Of a stretch of DNA of 64,000 nucleotides, positions 21,489-32,159 are shown in pieces. Position 1 is the stretch's first letter; every line of letters begins with the position of its first letter. The notes below the pieces were generated by a model. The model was not told where the DNA came from, made no database searches, and saw nothing but the letters and a program-made list of their open reading frames with translations. This DNA is from Lumbricus rubellus. Lineage: Eukaryota > Annelida > Clitellata > Crassiclitellata > Lumbricidae. A program made the position numbers and the translations under genes. The stretch is from the NCBI GenBank assembly GCA_945859605.1, contig OX243814.1:38797630-38861629 (forward strand), given 5' to 3'.

Positions 21489-21832
21489 CAAGTACAAAAA
21501 AGAACGACAAGACTCGGACTGCCATGAAGGAGAGTTCTGGGAGAGTTATGACAAACGCTTATTCGTATATGAAGACGTCATATGCGAAGCGCCAGAGCCT
21601 GAGGATAACGACGACGACGACGACGACCACGATGATGTTGATGATCATGATAGTGATCATGATCATGATCATGACAATACTCATCATGATGATCATCGTG
21701 ATCATAATCGTGATCACGATCATGACCATGATGATCATGATGATCACAATGATCATGATGAGCATGATCGTGATGTTCATGATGATCATGATGATCATGG
21801 TCATAAAGAAGAAGAAGAGGAGGAAAAAAATG
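21489..21832 (+). CDS. Candidate exon: tyrosine motif followed by Asp/His-rich tract
   Basis: This frame is open from 21484 to about 22083 but has no early start codon. Between an acceptor-like AATACAG and a GTAACT donor it reads a charged segment containing EGEFWESYDKRLFVYEDVIC and EAPEPED, then about 70 residues almost entirely Asp and His (GAY/CAY codons), then a Glu run. The first part looks like a juxtamembrane or cytoplasmic sequence; the Asp/His part could bind metal or could be a microsatellite caught in an open frame. The 5' phase (2) does not match the candidate gene C membrane exon, so at least one more exon would be needed to connect them. Sequence after the donor is a repeat also found near 42350. 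Confidence 0.33.
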
Positions 21833-22276
21833 GTAACTCCGCCGCTGCTCTTCTTTGCTTTCTCCACATGCAGTGCCAGTCCCAAGCCTGGGTAAAGGAG
21901 GAGGGCCATGCAGATGATTCTCATAGCACTATATCAATTGAACTCTGCTCCTTCTCTAGGACTCCTTCTCGGTCGTTCGTCCCTCATCTGAAGACAGTTT
22001 TAATTTACCGCGCCTTCGTTGGGAGCGCCTCTGAGTTGTCCCCTCTGAAGAGGCGCTATACAAATTTCGTAACGAATGTATAAGTGTCGCTACAGTGCAA
22101 CACTACTAGCCTAAAAAAAGAAAAATCGGGCAGTCCTTTCATTAATTTTGAGCTTCTTTTTCATCGAAGTGTGTTTCTGTGAGACTATCCCGACATTTTT
22201 AGAGATAGACCTATGTAAAATTGTAATGCCTAATCATCCTAATGAGATTTTATAAGTTGTTCTAAAATCGTAGAAC

Positions 22277-22451
22277 CAGGCCTTAAAGTGGGGCAGGACG
22301 GTCATGGACGGCGTCCTGGCACTTATTTTCAAATCTCTATGCCGCCCTGCCACTTATTTGGCCAGCACACCTGGAAATGTAAGGGGCGTCCTGGCACTTC
22401 TTTTGGAAAGGTAAGGGGCGTTCTGGCACTTTTTTTACACCTTTAGCACTG
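22277..22451. mobile_element. hAT-like MITE, CTTAAAGTG family, 175 bp
   Basis: Starts CAGGCCTTAAAGTG and ends TTTAGCACTG. Flanks CGTAGAAC (22269-22276) and CATAGAAC (22452-22459) are a 7-of-8 target duplication. Contains GGACGGTCATGGACGGCGTCC. Confidence 0.85.
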
Positions 22452-22459
22452 CATAGAAC

Positions 22460-24282
22460 GCTGCTGAAATCTATTTCCTGTACTCTGACGATTATACAAG
22501 CATACACATTATTACACATCATGTAGGCCTATAATATTATTTATTGAAGTCTACAGAACCATTGCTAAAACGAAATTGTTTACGTAGAAATGTTCGCTTT
22601 ACACCAGTGTTTAATCTAGACGTCTATGGAGGAAGTTCCCCAGGAATGAGATCCCCAAAGAAATTTGCGACTGCTGTGTAGTACTACATGTAAACGCATA
22701 CTATTTCCCCCATCAGAAAACTAAAGATGCAACAAATTCCACCCAGAGAAAAATTGGCAATGGTTTGACTAAACAAAAGGTTATCATTTTTAGTTGCTAA
22801 ATGGGTATGCTTTCCAGATATTTTGACCGAAAGACTTTAAAAGGTCATCAGAAATAATGAACGATGACATGGTGTTGTCGGCGGAACAATGGCTGGATGG
22901 ATGGACGTTGTCGTCGACGGTCTAAGGCTCTAAGCGGCCGTTTTCCCGCGTCCATAAACCTAATTCCCCTCCCCATGATGCAGCGGACTAGATTGAACAC
23001 TGGCTTTAGTCATATTTTTACCAGCCAATTATAGCTGAAGAAACATTTTTTGAAGAAATTTTCATCTGAATCCTATTCTACGCAGACCTTTTATAAACCG
23101 TACTCTAATTATCTTATTTATAAGTAGGCCTATCATATCTCGTGTGCTGAGAAGTTTGTTGGCCTAATACATGTTTGATATGTATTAATACATTGATTGA
23201 GGTGTAATTTTAATCGCAAGTATCTTATTTAATATCAGTATTTTTCTTATTAATAAAATGGGGATTGCATGCTAAAAAATATTATGCATATCATATCTGG
23301 CTGTTTGATGCAAATGCATGATATATATTTTATTTAAAGCTAAAATGTTGACCATTTTGTACTCTGTGTATCGCACAAGCCTAAAGCCACAGACACGAGG
23401 TGTAGGACACTATAATACAATGACCTACTACAGAATATTATAGCCTGTCCCTCCATAAGATTCGACGCAAATTAATGGTTAGCCTACACGGACATGGATC
23501 TCGTTTCAGAAAATAATATTGATCGTGGATTATTTTCAATTTTCTGCTGGCTAAATACAACTCACAAGAAGAGTGTAGCAACTTTCCTGTCTGGATTTTT
23601 ATATTTCATGTTGTATTTATTTATTTATTTGTGCTTCTAATGTGATGTGCACGATGCATGTAGACTAGGCTACATGTATTTACCCGTTAGCCTTCTTGCT
23701 GTTGAGAAAAATCGATATTTTAGAAACCTAATAGGCTACTCGCATTATTTGATCGCTGAACTAAGGTCTAATTAGAAACTAAATACATGTACATGTAGAT
23801 TGATGACCCGGCAATGTTTAATCTAGGACTCTTCGCTCAGATTGTAAATTCCCTCTGGAATGACATTTCATCCCATGAAAATTGTACAGCTGCTACAGCA
23901 GCTTTTTATATACAAATTGCAATACATGAAGGTTTTTAAAAAGGTCATCACAATATTAATAGGTCTATGTAGAATTCTGAGTCGACCACTGGAAACAAAG
24001 AACATCATGTGAAAAAGAGAGATGATTGAATCGAATGTAACGTAGGCCTAACGGGTATTCTTATCAAACAAAGATAATGAATGACAGTTGAATTGTCACT
24101 AAAGTCATTGATACACTCAAATAAGCAACTAATCCGGCTACGTAAAATATAATGAGTTGTCCAATGTCCATTCTGGTTTTGAGACATAGAGCCTAACATC
24201 GTCGTTAAACAAAGTCAGTAGTTTCTTTATCATTCTCCCAGACTGACACAGCTAGGCCTAACATGGCTTCCTGCACTCAGGA
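22460..24282. other. Non-coding, downstream of gene A
   Basis: No exon recognised on either strand. On the minus strand this is the 3' flank of gene A. AATAAA-type strings occur on the minus strand around 23610-23630, but no single polyadenylation site can be chosen. Confidence 0.5.
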
Positions 24283-25202
24283 TCATTGGTTGTTAGTCTG
24301 CTGGTAGTTGGCATAGATAGCTGCAGAAGACGGTGTTATAAGTTCATAAACTGTGTGAGGGATTAAATCGCGTTCGACAAGATGCATGTAGTCGTTTGAG
24401 TAGACTTGTTGTCTTAGTTCACTTGGTATTAAATACCCAGAAAATGGATCGGAATGACGACGACGTCTGAATGAAGAATTACAGTGTTCGTAATCAATCA
24501 GATCAAGGTAATCGTGCGGACGAGATTGACTTCTTAATTCATTAGGCTGTAAATAATCGCGATTAGGCCTACATGTAGGCCTGCCTTGCGGATGAGTTGA
24601 TTCGTCCACTAGACCTAGATAATCGTGTGCACGTGTCAGATGTTTGAATTTATTTGGTACTAAATACCCAGATTCTGAATCAGTATCGGAAGGCCGAACT
24701 GAAGGATGAAAGGTATCAAAATCTACAAGATCCAGATAGTCGGGTCGGCGAGATTGAGCTCTTAGTTCGTTGGGCAACAAATACCCGGAGGCAGAATTTG
24801 GCTCTTGGGATCTGATTGGTGCACGTCGTCTAAAATTTCCAGACATATCCAAATAAGGAGAATCATAGTTGGATTCGTTTGGTACCAAATACTGAGCAGT
24901 TGATCCAGGTTCCCGACTCAATGGTATGATCTCATAATTCACTCTGGTCTGCCTCTTGTTTCTTCCCGAAATAATTGCAGTGATGGTCGTTGAATTATTT
25001 GCTTGAACACTAGACAGTATGTTGGGCATCGATGATGTAAAACCTGGTTTTCTGTGACCGATTGGTCTTTTGTGTGCTGTTACAGGTTGCGGCCGAATGT
25101 TTTGATTCATAGTATTTAATATTGCATCCTGGGAATTACGTGCAAATGTGACTTTCTTATGCGCTCTTTTAGCCCTTTTATTCTTCTCACGGTGATATGA
25201 CT
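24283..25202 (-). CDS. Gene A last exon: long cytoplasmic tail with five two-tyrosine modules
   Basis: About 305 residues ending in a stop, preceded by TATTGTTGCAG, phase 1 entry; joined to the transmembrane exon it continues without a stop. It begins with a basic stop-transfer stretch (HREKNKRAKRAHKK). Eighteen tyrosines lie in the open frame, seventeen of them from codon 100 on. Five tandem modules of 36-40 residues follow: YLVP, YLLP, YLVP, YLQP or YLIP, then 12 (first) or exactly 15 (other four) residues on, YLDM, YLDLV, YLGLV, YLDLI or YMHLV. YxxP suits Crk/Nck-type SH2 domains, YLDM suits PI3-kinase p85, and YLDL-type sites suit PLC-gamma/SHP-type SH2 domains (general SH2 preferences). 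VNYEII fits the ITIM consensus. The in-frame TTG/ATG upstream of the acceptor is intronic. Tail role by motif is inference. Confidence 0.85.
24370..24895 (-). repeat. Five-fold protein-level tandem repeat (YLxP-x11-YLDL module)
   Basis: Module first-Tyr codons at minus-strand positions about 24891, 24783, 24666, 24555 and 24435. Period is 36-40 codons. The nucleotide sequences differ while the tyrosine motifs and their 15-residue spacing persist. Confidence 0.85.
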
Positions 25203-25261
25203 CTGCAACAATAACCTTTTTCATAGACTGCAAATTTACTATGTAGCCTAAATGATAACTT

Positions 25262-26640
25262 TAGGCCTATATCAATGTCACTTTAAGACTATCACCAAGC
25301 TAATTTGTTTACCATTTAAAATTAGGACTGTTGATTAATCGTGATTATCGCGTGCGATTTTAACGCGTTAAAACTTTGCGATTACATTTTTTAACGCATT
25401 AATCGCACGTGTTAGTTGGATCCGATAAAAATGGAATAAAAGGCAGAAAAAACCGTTTCAAACGGAAAGCTTGACCTTAAAACCAGCGATAGGCCTACTT
25501 TTTTCAAATAGTCCAAGAAAGAATTTAGGTGTTCCACTAAAGTTGTTTCAAACTAAAATTGGTTGAACTTCACATTATAAAAGATTTATATCCATTACAG
25601 TGGCGGAAAATACAGTAGGCTACACTTACGTGGGATGAATATCTAGTCCGGACTATGTTAGGTAGAAAATATTTAACATCCACGGCCACATACAGTTCTT
25701 TGTGAACCTTTGTTTTCTGTATTTTGTTATAGCCTATAATTATTGTCAATTAAAAGCAGCATCCTTTCAACCGACCAACGTAGGCTAAGTAAAACTGCAG
25801 ACCTGCCTAAAGATCGAATTAGCCTACTGACTGAATAAAAAATCTGATAGTTAGAAAAAAGAAAGTCTTATTTTCAGATTTATATCATATGAGAGTTGCT
25901 CAGACAAATAATTAGCGGACTTTCAGCAGCTGACTGATTTAAACAGCGTTTCAATTCTTTCTGCCATAAATTTTTTTGAAAAAATGGAGAAATGCAATGT
26001 GCAATTTTTGTGCATTAAGTACAATGGTTATTGAAACTGTCGTGTTATAGAAAGTATGTATTCAGTAATCTATGGTTCAGGGGTCAATAGGAAAAAATAT
26101 TAAGAATAATTTACTTGAAGGAAATGTGTTGCGATTAATTTGCAGTTAATTGTAAGCATAATTAAAAATTTTAATCGAGCGATTTATTTCTTTTAAATTT
26201 TTTAATCGAACAGCAACTCCATATAAAATGCCTACTCAAGCTGACGCCATAACTAGATGAACCGGTAGAATTGACCTGCATAGACCCATTCCTAGCATAA
26301 GGTTTAATTTAGTTAGTGAATTGAGAATTATTGCTATAAAGCAATGTTTAAATTTCGAATTGCAATCTGCTTAACTGAATGACAGATTAACTAAACATTA
26401 TAATTGCCATTCACTCAGTCTATCTTTCCCTCAATACGGCGCAAACAAGATTACCCAGACTAATTTTTGATATATTTTATTGCTATGTAGAGCCTATACA
26501 TTAGGATCATCCTATCAAGAATAGAACTTATTATGCTCGTTTCAAACACTTTCTATGTTTTTTCATAATAGGCCTACTGTAATCCTGGTGTGAGATCTGT
26601 GAAGTAAAAATTTGTTTTAATTGTGATACGAGTAACGACA
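25262..26640. other. Gene A intron 4, non-coding
   Basis: AT-rich with no supported exon. A segment at about 25320-26220 starts GACTGTTGATTAATCGTGATTATCG and ends AATCGAACAGCAACTCC. The ATTAATCGC/GCGATTAA strings at both sides suggest a degenerate inverted-repeat transposon of about 0.9 kb. Confidence 0.4.
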
Positions 26641-26694
26641 AAACCTGTTAAAATTTACTTTTGACAGCTTGTTTAGCAGTGGATGAATGCTTAC

Positions 26695-26799
26695 TTTCGA
26701 ATCGAGCGTATGCGCAAACTCCAAAGGTAATTATCAAAACAGAAATGACAAGGCTAGCCATTGCTACACAGACAATGATCAGTGCATTTCTCCATTCAT
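26695..26799 (-). CDS. Gene A exon 4: transmembrane segment
   Basis: A 105-bp exon after TTCTTTCCAG and before GTAAGC, phase 1 at both ends. It encodes DEWRNA, then a strong hydrophobic helix of about 24 residues (LIIVCVAMASLVISVLIITF, then GVCAYA), then ARFE. Followed by the basic start of the tail exon, this gives type I topology with the lectin side outside. Upstream neighbour is the CCP exon; a hAT-type MITE lies just upstream at 26876. Confidence 0.85.
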
Positions 26800-26875
26800 C
26801 TGGAAAGAACATTGTATGGAGAGTTTTATTTGAGAAACGGGTGTCGAAATTTAGTAGGTCTATTAGGCCTACAGG

Positions 26876-27176
26876 CAGAGGCGTAGCGACCGCCCTTCGT
26901 ACCCTCCGACCGAAGGGGGCCCCCGGCAAGGAAGGGGCCCCTAAAAGTGCCAAAAAATAAATGAAATGAATAATAATAAATAAAAAAAGGTCATCAAATT
27001 TTTTGGACGGCGAATATGAAATTTTCCCCAGGTTTTGGCCCAAAAACGTCATCAACTTTTTTGGGCGGTGAATTGATGAAATTTTCCCGACATTTTGGCC
27101 GGATGACTAAAAAAGGTCGTCAGAAATTTCGGACATTATGCTCGGAGGGGCCACGTTTGTTCTTGCTACGGCCCTG
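26876..27176. mobile_element. hAT-type MITE, CAGAGGCGTAGC family, 301 bp
   Basis: Termini CAGAGGCGTAGC and GCTACGGCCCTG, perfect 8-bp duplication CCTACAGG (26868-26875 and 27177-27184). The interior shares the GGTCATCAA/TTTTTTGGGCGG motif with the 4290 and 7246 elements. In gene A intron 3. Confidence 0.92.
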
Positions 27177-27369
27177 CCTACAGGCTACGTCAAAGTTCAA
27201 GGGAACGCATGATTCATTTCTCAAGAGTACGAAACCAATAATCTTACGATTGGTAGGCAGATACACTATAATTATAGTCAATACATGTGTATCTTAGTGC
27301 TATGTGCTTCTATCAGCAATCACTTTGTGTATTTTGTTCGTGAGATCTACATAGGCGTACAATGCCCGA

Positions 27370-27402
27370 CACGATGTACGGCATTGAATGCCGTACATCG
27401 TG
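27370..27402. repeat. Perfect 15-bp hairpin with 3-nt loop
   Basis: CACGATGTACGGCAT, loop TGA, then the exact reverse complement. Located in gene A intron 3; it would form a very stable stem-loop in RNA of either strand. Confidence 0.95.
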
Positions 27403-28395
27403 GCAGCCGCAGCAGTAGCGAACAACAACAATTGTAGTAAAACATTGTTTACATCACGATGCAAGTCCATAGTGTTGTAGTGATTTCATAAGCAAAAGAG
27501 AAGAGGAAAGACCACCCTGAATGAACAGGTTGAAAATTAAAACAGTGGCCTAATGGCATATCGACTGCAAGTCATGTCCATAAAGCATCTGCATATAAAC
27601 CTCGAACCCTCCTTTTCTATGTCTTGCTACAAATGCAATACTTTGTCATTAAAGATCACATAATTATGGTTCTTTAACATGTGCTACTCTATCAACTTGT
27701 TCAAACGATGTATAATTATGGCCTACATGTGGGCATAATTATAACTTACCACTGGAAATAAAACTGCATGCCATGCGCTGCGGTGGGCGTCTAAACTCTG
27801 AGAGAAGGAAATGATTGTCTATTGAAGTTTCACTATTAGAAACTTGACTTTCATTGTAGGCCTACTTTCATTTAGACCATTTTGTATTGATTTTTACTAC
27901 TTTGGAAACGCGGAAATGATCATGTCGTCCATTCTCTTACCATTTGCGTCATTTAGGCCTACGGTTTCATTGTGTGGCGATTTTCTACTGAGACCACCTA
28001 TATCAACAAAATAATACATTATTTGCTAAGCAGTAGGCCTATAATTAAATTCATCTTTAATATTAGCAATCGCTGAATAACAAGTTTTATCTTGCTCGGA
28101 TTAAGACTAGCGCTCTACCTTGGTCACTGGAACTTCCAAGCATATGCATATAGGCCTACATGTATAGATCTAAACCCACTTACAGTAAGTTAGCATAAAA
28201 AATTATAGGCCTAGGTCTATTTCTTGAATTTGACTCAACGTAGGCATAAGATTTAGATTTAGAAACTATAGTTCATTGAAAGTAGCAACAGTTTAGCCTA
28301 CAACAAAAACATTTTAAAATTTATAGAAAAGCGCTTCGAGCGCAAAAGCTCATGATGCAGATCATAAGTAGGCCTACACTATGTTTTATCCTTAC

Positions 28396-28551
28396 CATAA
28401 TGTGTACAATTTCCAATGACTCCCGTCCATTTTCCGTTTACGCAGACGAGCTGCCATGAGTTGCTACTTTCATAGCAGCCAATAATAATTCTATCACCGT
28501 TTCGTTTAAGCCAACTGTCTTCCGGCGGAATAATATCTGAACAACCGAATG
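28396..28551 (-). CDS. Gene A exon 3: CCP/Sushi domain
   Basis: A 156-bp exon between TTGTTTACAG and GTAAGG, phase 1 at both ends. It encodes 51 residues with the four-cysteine CCP pattern: GCSDI, IIIGCYESS, WQLVCVNGKW and GNCTHY, with the C-x-G-x-W near the third and fourth Cys typical of complement control protein modules. Length and Cys spacing fit one complete Sushi domain. It is the membrane-proximal extracellular module; possible roles are a spacer or protein binding. Confidence 0.78.
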
Positions 28552-29758
28552 CTGTAAACAAGCATAGTTTATTAGGTTAAACATTTCATCGCTCTATTAG
28601 GCTAAGCTTAGGCTATAGGTAATTAGTGAATTATTACTTTGTGACTCTACCGTGTATCATTTGTATTCTTCACCAGTAGTCCATGACAATTCATGAGTCA
28701 TGGATAAAAACTTAAAATGCAAAAGGCAAAATGTTGCTGGAATCGTAAAATATCAAGAAAGTTTTTGCTGACGGTCATTAAAGCAAGAAACGTTTTTGTA
28801 TTTTGTTTTATAGAATACAATGAACTACCTTTCTAACTCTAATATTTATCGTAATCGCGAATTCCACATTTTTGAAAGCGCTACCCTAAAGCAACATCTC
28901 TTTTTGTCGTATCTCTAGCAACGCATAATACTCTTGATTTCAAACAGCCACACGACAATGATAAACCTATCTTCTGAGCACAACTAAACTAGAGTGCAGT
29001 AATAATGTTATGATTTAAATGTTTCCGCAGAACCACTTCGATATTCGGTGTCAATCTCACGATAAACATCCGTTTTTGGGAAGATTAGTTTACAACAATT
29101 TAAGCAGCGCAAGAATGAACGATGACCCTCCATAAACATAGCAGCTGTCAATTCCATTTATATGCGGTAAAGTAAACTAGAAGGACAAAATTATGGACCA
29201 AATGATACGTGGGTTTAAATGGTGATGTCATTCAATTTACATAAATACAACAGGTTGACAACTTGCGACAATTTCTTCTATAAGCTTATATTTTTGCGCT
29301 TGAGTCGAAAAGCTATGAAGGAATTCGTTGTGGCACCTGTAAATTGACTCATGACGCAATTGTCTTTGTTCGTTAACCGTCATTACATTTATTATACACA
29401 CACTATAGGCCTAGCCGCTGCCTACTTGGTTCTCTTATAGGGCCTATGAAGGTGTTGTTTCAGCCAAACCAGTTGAAAGTGATTGTCCGTCTAAGCTCTC
29501 ACACAGAAAATAGCTAGTCAAAATATGTAGCTCGTATTCGAATACTAAGAATGTTAACGTAAGTATATGTCTAATGAATCAGCGTTGGATAGCTTAAGAT
29601 TGCCATAATTTATATCGTGCTTGATCGTTTTTATCCATGCTATAATTCGAATGCAAACTTTGGGGTGAAGCACTTAGATAATACTGTCTGATAATTATCA
29701 CAGCGTTGTAGCCCACAAATTTTGAATAGGTCTAGAATAAATCATAATACGTGCCCAC
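28552..29758. other. Gene A intron 2, non-coding
   Basis: No exon or element boundary recognised. Confidence 0.5.
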
Positions 29759-30142
29759 CTTTCAGTTTCAGAATTGACACGTTTGGATAGTTACTGCTGT
29801 TCCTCTCGAAGTTGGAAAATAGTATTATGTTTAAAACATTTCCAGCTGATTTATACAGGGCTATTTCTCTTTGAAATTCATTTGCACAAAGTGAGATATT
29901 TCGTTTTCCTGTTTCATCAATAATTGTGCCATACTTCTGACAGTTCATCCCTTGAGTTTGTCTATCAGCTGGATGTCTTGCAACAAAGCTAAGTAAAGTT
30001 AAGGCAATCTTTTGACCAACAGGTGCTTCAACGCGCCAAGGCTGATGTTTTGTTCCACATATTCTTTGGCTAAGGGATGAAAGTATTATGTGAATCGGAT
30101 TTGCATTTGCAGTTACTACACATGACCTTTCCTCATCTACAA
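29759..30142 (-). CDS. Gene A exon 2: CUB-like domain
   Basis: A 384-bp exon, acceptor GTGTTCAG (or TTGTAG six bases later, same phase), donor GTGGGC, phase 1 at both ends, 127 residues. The pattern SCVV...ICG...PWRVEAPVGQKIALTLLSF, then CQKYGTIIDE, SLCANE and ALYKSAGNVLNIILFSNF matches CUB or CUB-like domains that commonly follow SUEL lectin domains in invertebrate surface proteins: paired Cys, an x-GQ-I-x-L-x-L-x-x-F strand, and an S-x-x-N-x-L-x-I strand. Calcium ligands could not be placed with confidence. Two NxS/T sequons are present. Confidence 0.7.
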
Positions 30143-30857
30143 CTGAACACCACAAAGACATTCAATCATTAGAGCCGACGTTTATATTGACAAATAAATG
30201 CTTACAACGATCGTTTTATATGTAGCCTATTAAGCCTATGCGCAATAATAATAATAATTATATAAAATATCGCTAATAAAAATGACTAGCAAAGATGTTT
30301 CGCAAATTTCACGTCTTATAATTATTGCACTCTACATGATAGTCCATCGCATATAGACGTTTATACATTTCAACATCCGTTTTTACCTCTTGCAAAGTAG
30401 GTCTAAATAACAATCATATAATATTATTTGACTGTTGGCACCACAGCTAGCAATCTTTTATAACAAGTAGGTCTACTTATTCAACCATTGCTGCAGGTAG
30501 CCTATTAATGTCAGCTTGATTCAGGGATTCGGAATTGGTCCAGCCACGTATGACATCAATGCTTCTGATCTCCAACAGGTCCACAAAGTGTGCAGATGAC
30601 ACATAGGCTACTTGCGGTCGGAGATGAGGGCAACCGTTACGGAGGAGCTAAAATATAGATCTAGGCCTATAGTTTATTATTTTAGCAGCTAAAAGCAACC
30701 TTCGACTGAACGCTGAAAAGTCAAGTGAAAATGGACATCTCCTGTCGTCAGTTGTGTAGGACTGTTACAGTACCGGTAATTCGGAGTGTAGGTGCGCCAG
30801 AGTACCCTAAATGGAGGAAGTGACAACAGTAGCATCTATTAGCATGCTTGGAGTAAC

Positions 30858-31003
30858 CATAGGCGCAACCACCCTATGGGACCCACGGGACGCGTCCCCC
30901 CAACTTTTGAGTGGTCCCCTAACTTTATTATTATGGTCCCCCCAACTTTTAGGACGTGATTCATTATGGTCCCTCCAACTTTTAGGACGTGATTGCACCT
31001 ATG
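30858..31003. mobile_element. 146-bp MITE, CATAGGCGCAA family
   Basis: Ends CATAGGCGCAA and TTGCACCTATG, perfect 8-bp duplication GGAGTAAC (30850-30857 and 31004-31011). The internal unit CCAACTTTTAGGACGTGATTC is repeated. A second copy is at 50875 in gene B. Located in gene A intron 1. Confidence 0.93.
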
Positions 31004-31249
31004 GGAGTAACCCTTAGCTCTTATCTTCGAGTCACCTTTCACGCAGACAACGGAGTTTCCTCATGTGTCCTTCCCTGGGAAAAATCGGTTAGACGATTTT
31101 CGAAAGATATCAGAGTATTTTAGCTGCCTCTATTTTACATACCAGCATCAAATAGGCCTAGATTGATTTTTGCAATCGATGACGTCAAGATAAAGGTCAT
31201 TAAATCTGATTAGATAGCTTTTTATAGCAATTATACGGAGCAGTCGTAC

Positions 31250-31567
31250 CAGAAATGCAGCTATAACTGACTTCAAGGAATAGGCTTAGGCCCGGAAAAC
31301 AAGGCTGGATATTTTCATCCGAAATGTCATGGAGACGAAATTCGCATTCATTTTTGCCGGAGCATTTCCGATCCAATATATTCAAGACATCAGCTGAACA
31401 GCCAAGATAGCGTGGATCCTCTCCAACAGGTGGTCCAAGTGCAGCAATTTCCTCAGCTGTTATGCATCGGCCAATGCGCATTCGTCCATAGACAGCGTGT
31501 TCCATGAGAATAACTTCATTTTTAAGGCATCGAGGCTGAAACGTCTCGAAGAGACAATAATCCTGTG
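31250..31567 (-). CDS. Gene A exon 1 (of those found): SUEL-type lectin domain
   Basis: A 318-bp exon, acceptor AATAGCTTCAG, donor GTACGA, phase 1 at both ends, 105 complete codons. It shows the sea-urchin-egg-lectin/rhamnose-binding lectin (Gal_Lectin) signature: a leading Cys (YCLF), CLKNEVILMEHAVYGRM containing the family's A-x-YGR motif, GRC, LGCSADVLNILDRKCSGKNEC, and a final CFPGLSLFLEVSYSC. The disulfide-forming cysteines are present. This family binds galactose or rhamnose; here it would be the outermost recognised module. An upstream signal-peptide exon was not identified between 31.6 and 41.9 kb. Confidence 0.87.
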
Positions 31568-32020
31568 CTGAAGCTATTACCTCTGCTGAAACTATTACAT
31601 ACAATCATTTCCGACATAAAAATTTATTGGCAGAAAATGTGTCAAGCTCATAAATCTAACGAGAATATTACTGAAATACTTGTTGTAAATACGAAATAAG
31701 CTTATCTTTCATTTAACTGTTACACTTTTTCATAATTAGCCATAAAATCAGACGCAGCAGGGCCTACGATGCACATTGTCTAAGACTCTAAGTCGTTATA
31801 ATTTTTTGAGTTTGCATTGTACGGCTTCGAGAAAGTGCATAAGCTAGAATTCAAGGAATGGCTTCGCAATAGAAGCGTATCTTAATCTCATCTTTGTTAG
31901 CCTTATTTTCGTCCCTCCACCTTCTCCAAATTAAATAACAAAAAATTTCAAAAAAAATCAGTCCAAATTTCATACGACACTACTTGAATACGAAGTACAT
32001 TAAATGTACATTAAATTTAT

Positions 32021-32073
32021 AGTTTTAAATGTTGCATCAGAGGAAATATTCCCCTGATGCAACATTTAAAACT
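32021..32073. repeat. Perfect 20-bp hairpin
   Basis: AGTTTTAAATGTTGCATCAG and its exact reverse complement, separated by 13 bases. Confidence 0.95.
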
Positions 32074-32159
32074 ATTAGGCTAAGACGCAAACAATTTCAA
32101 GGCTATAGTACTCTTGAAAAACAGACTGTAATTTGAATCTGTCTGACACTACCATGCTA

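Noticed and set aside
25203..25233. In-frame TTG/ATG codons upstream of the gene A tail as its start
   Set aside because: The acceptor at 25203-25204 gives a frame-preserving join to the transmembrane exon; starting here would give a soluble protein with no membrane or signal segment.
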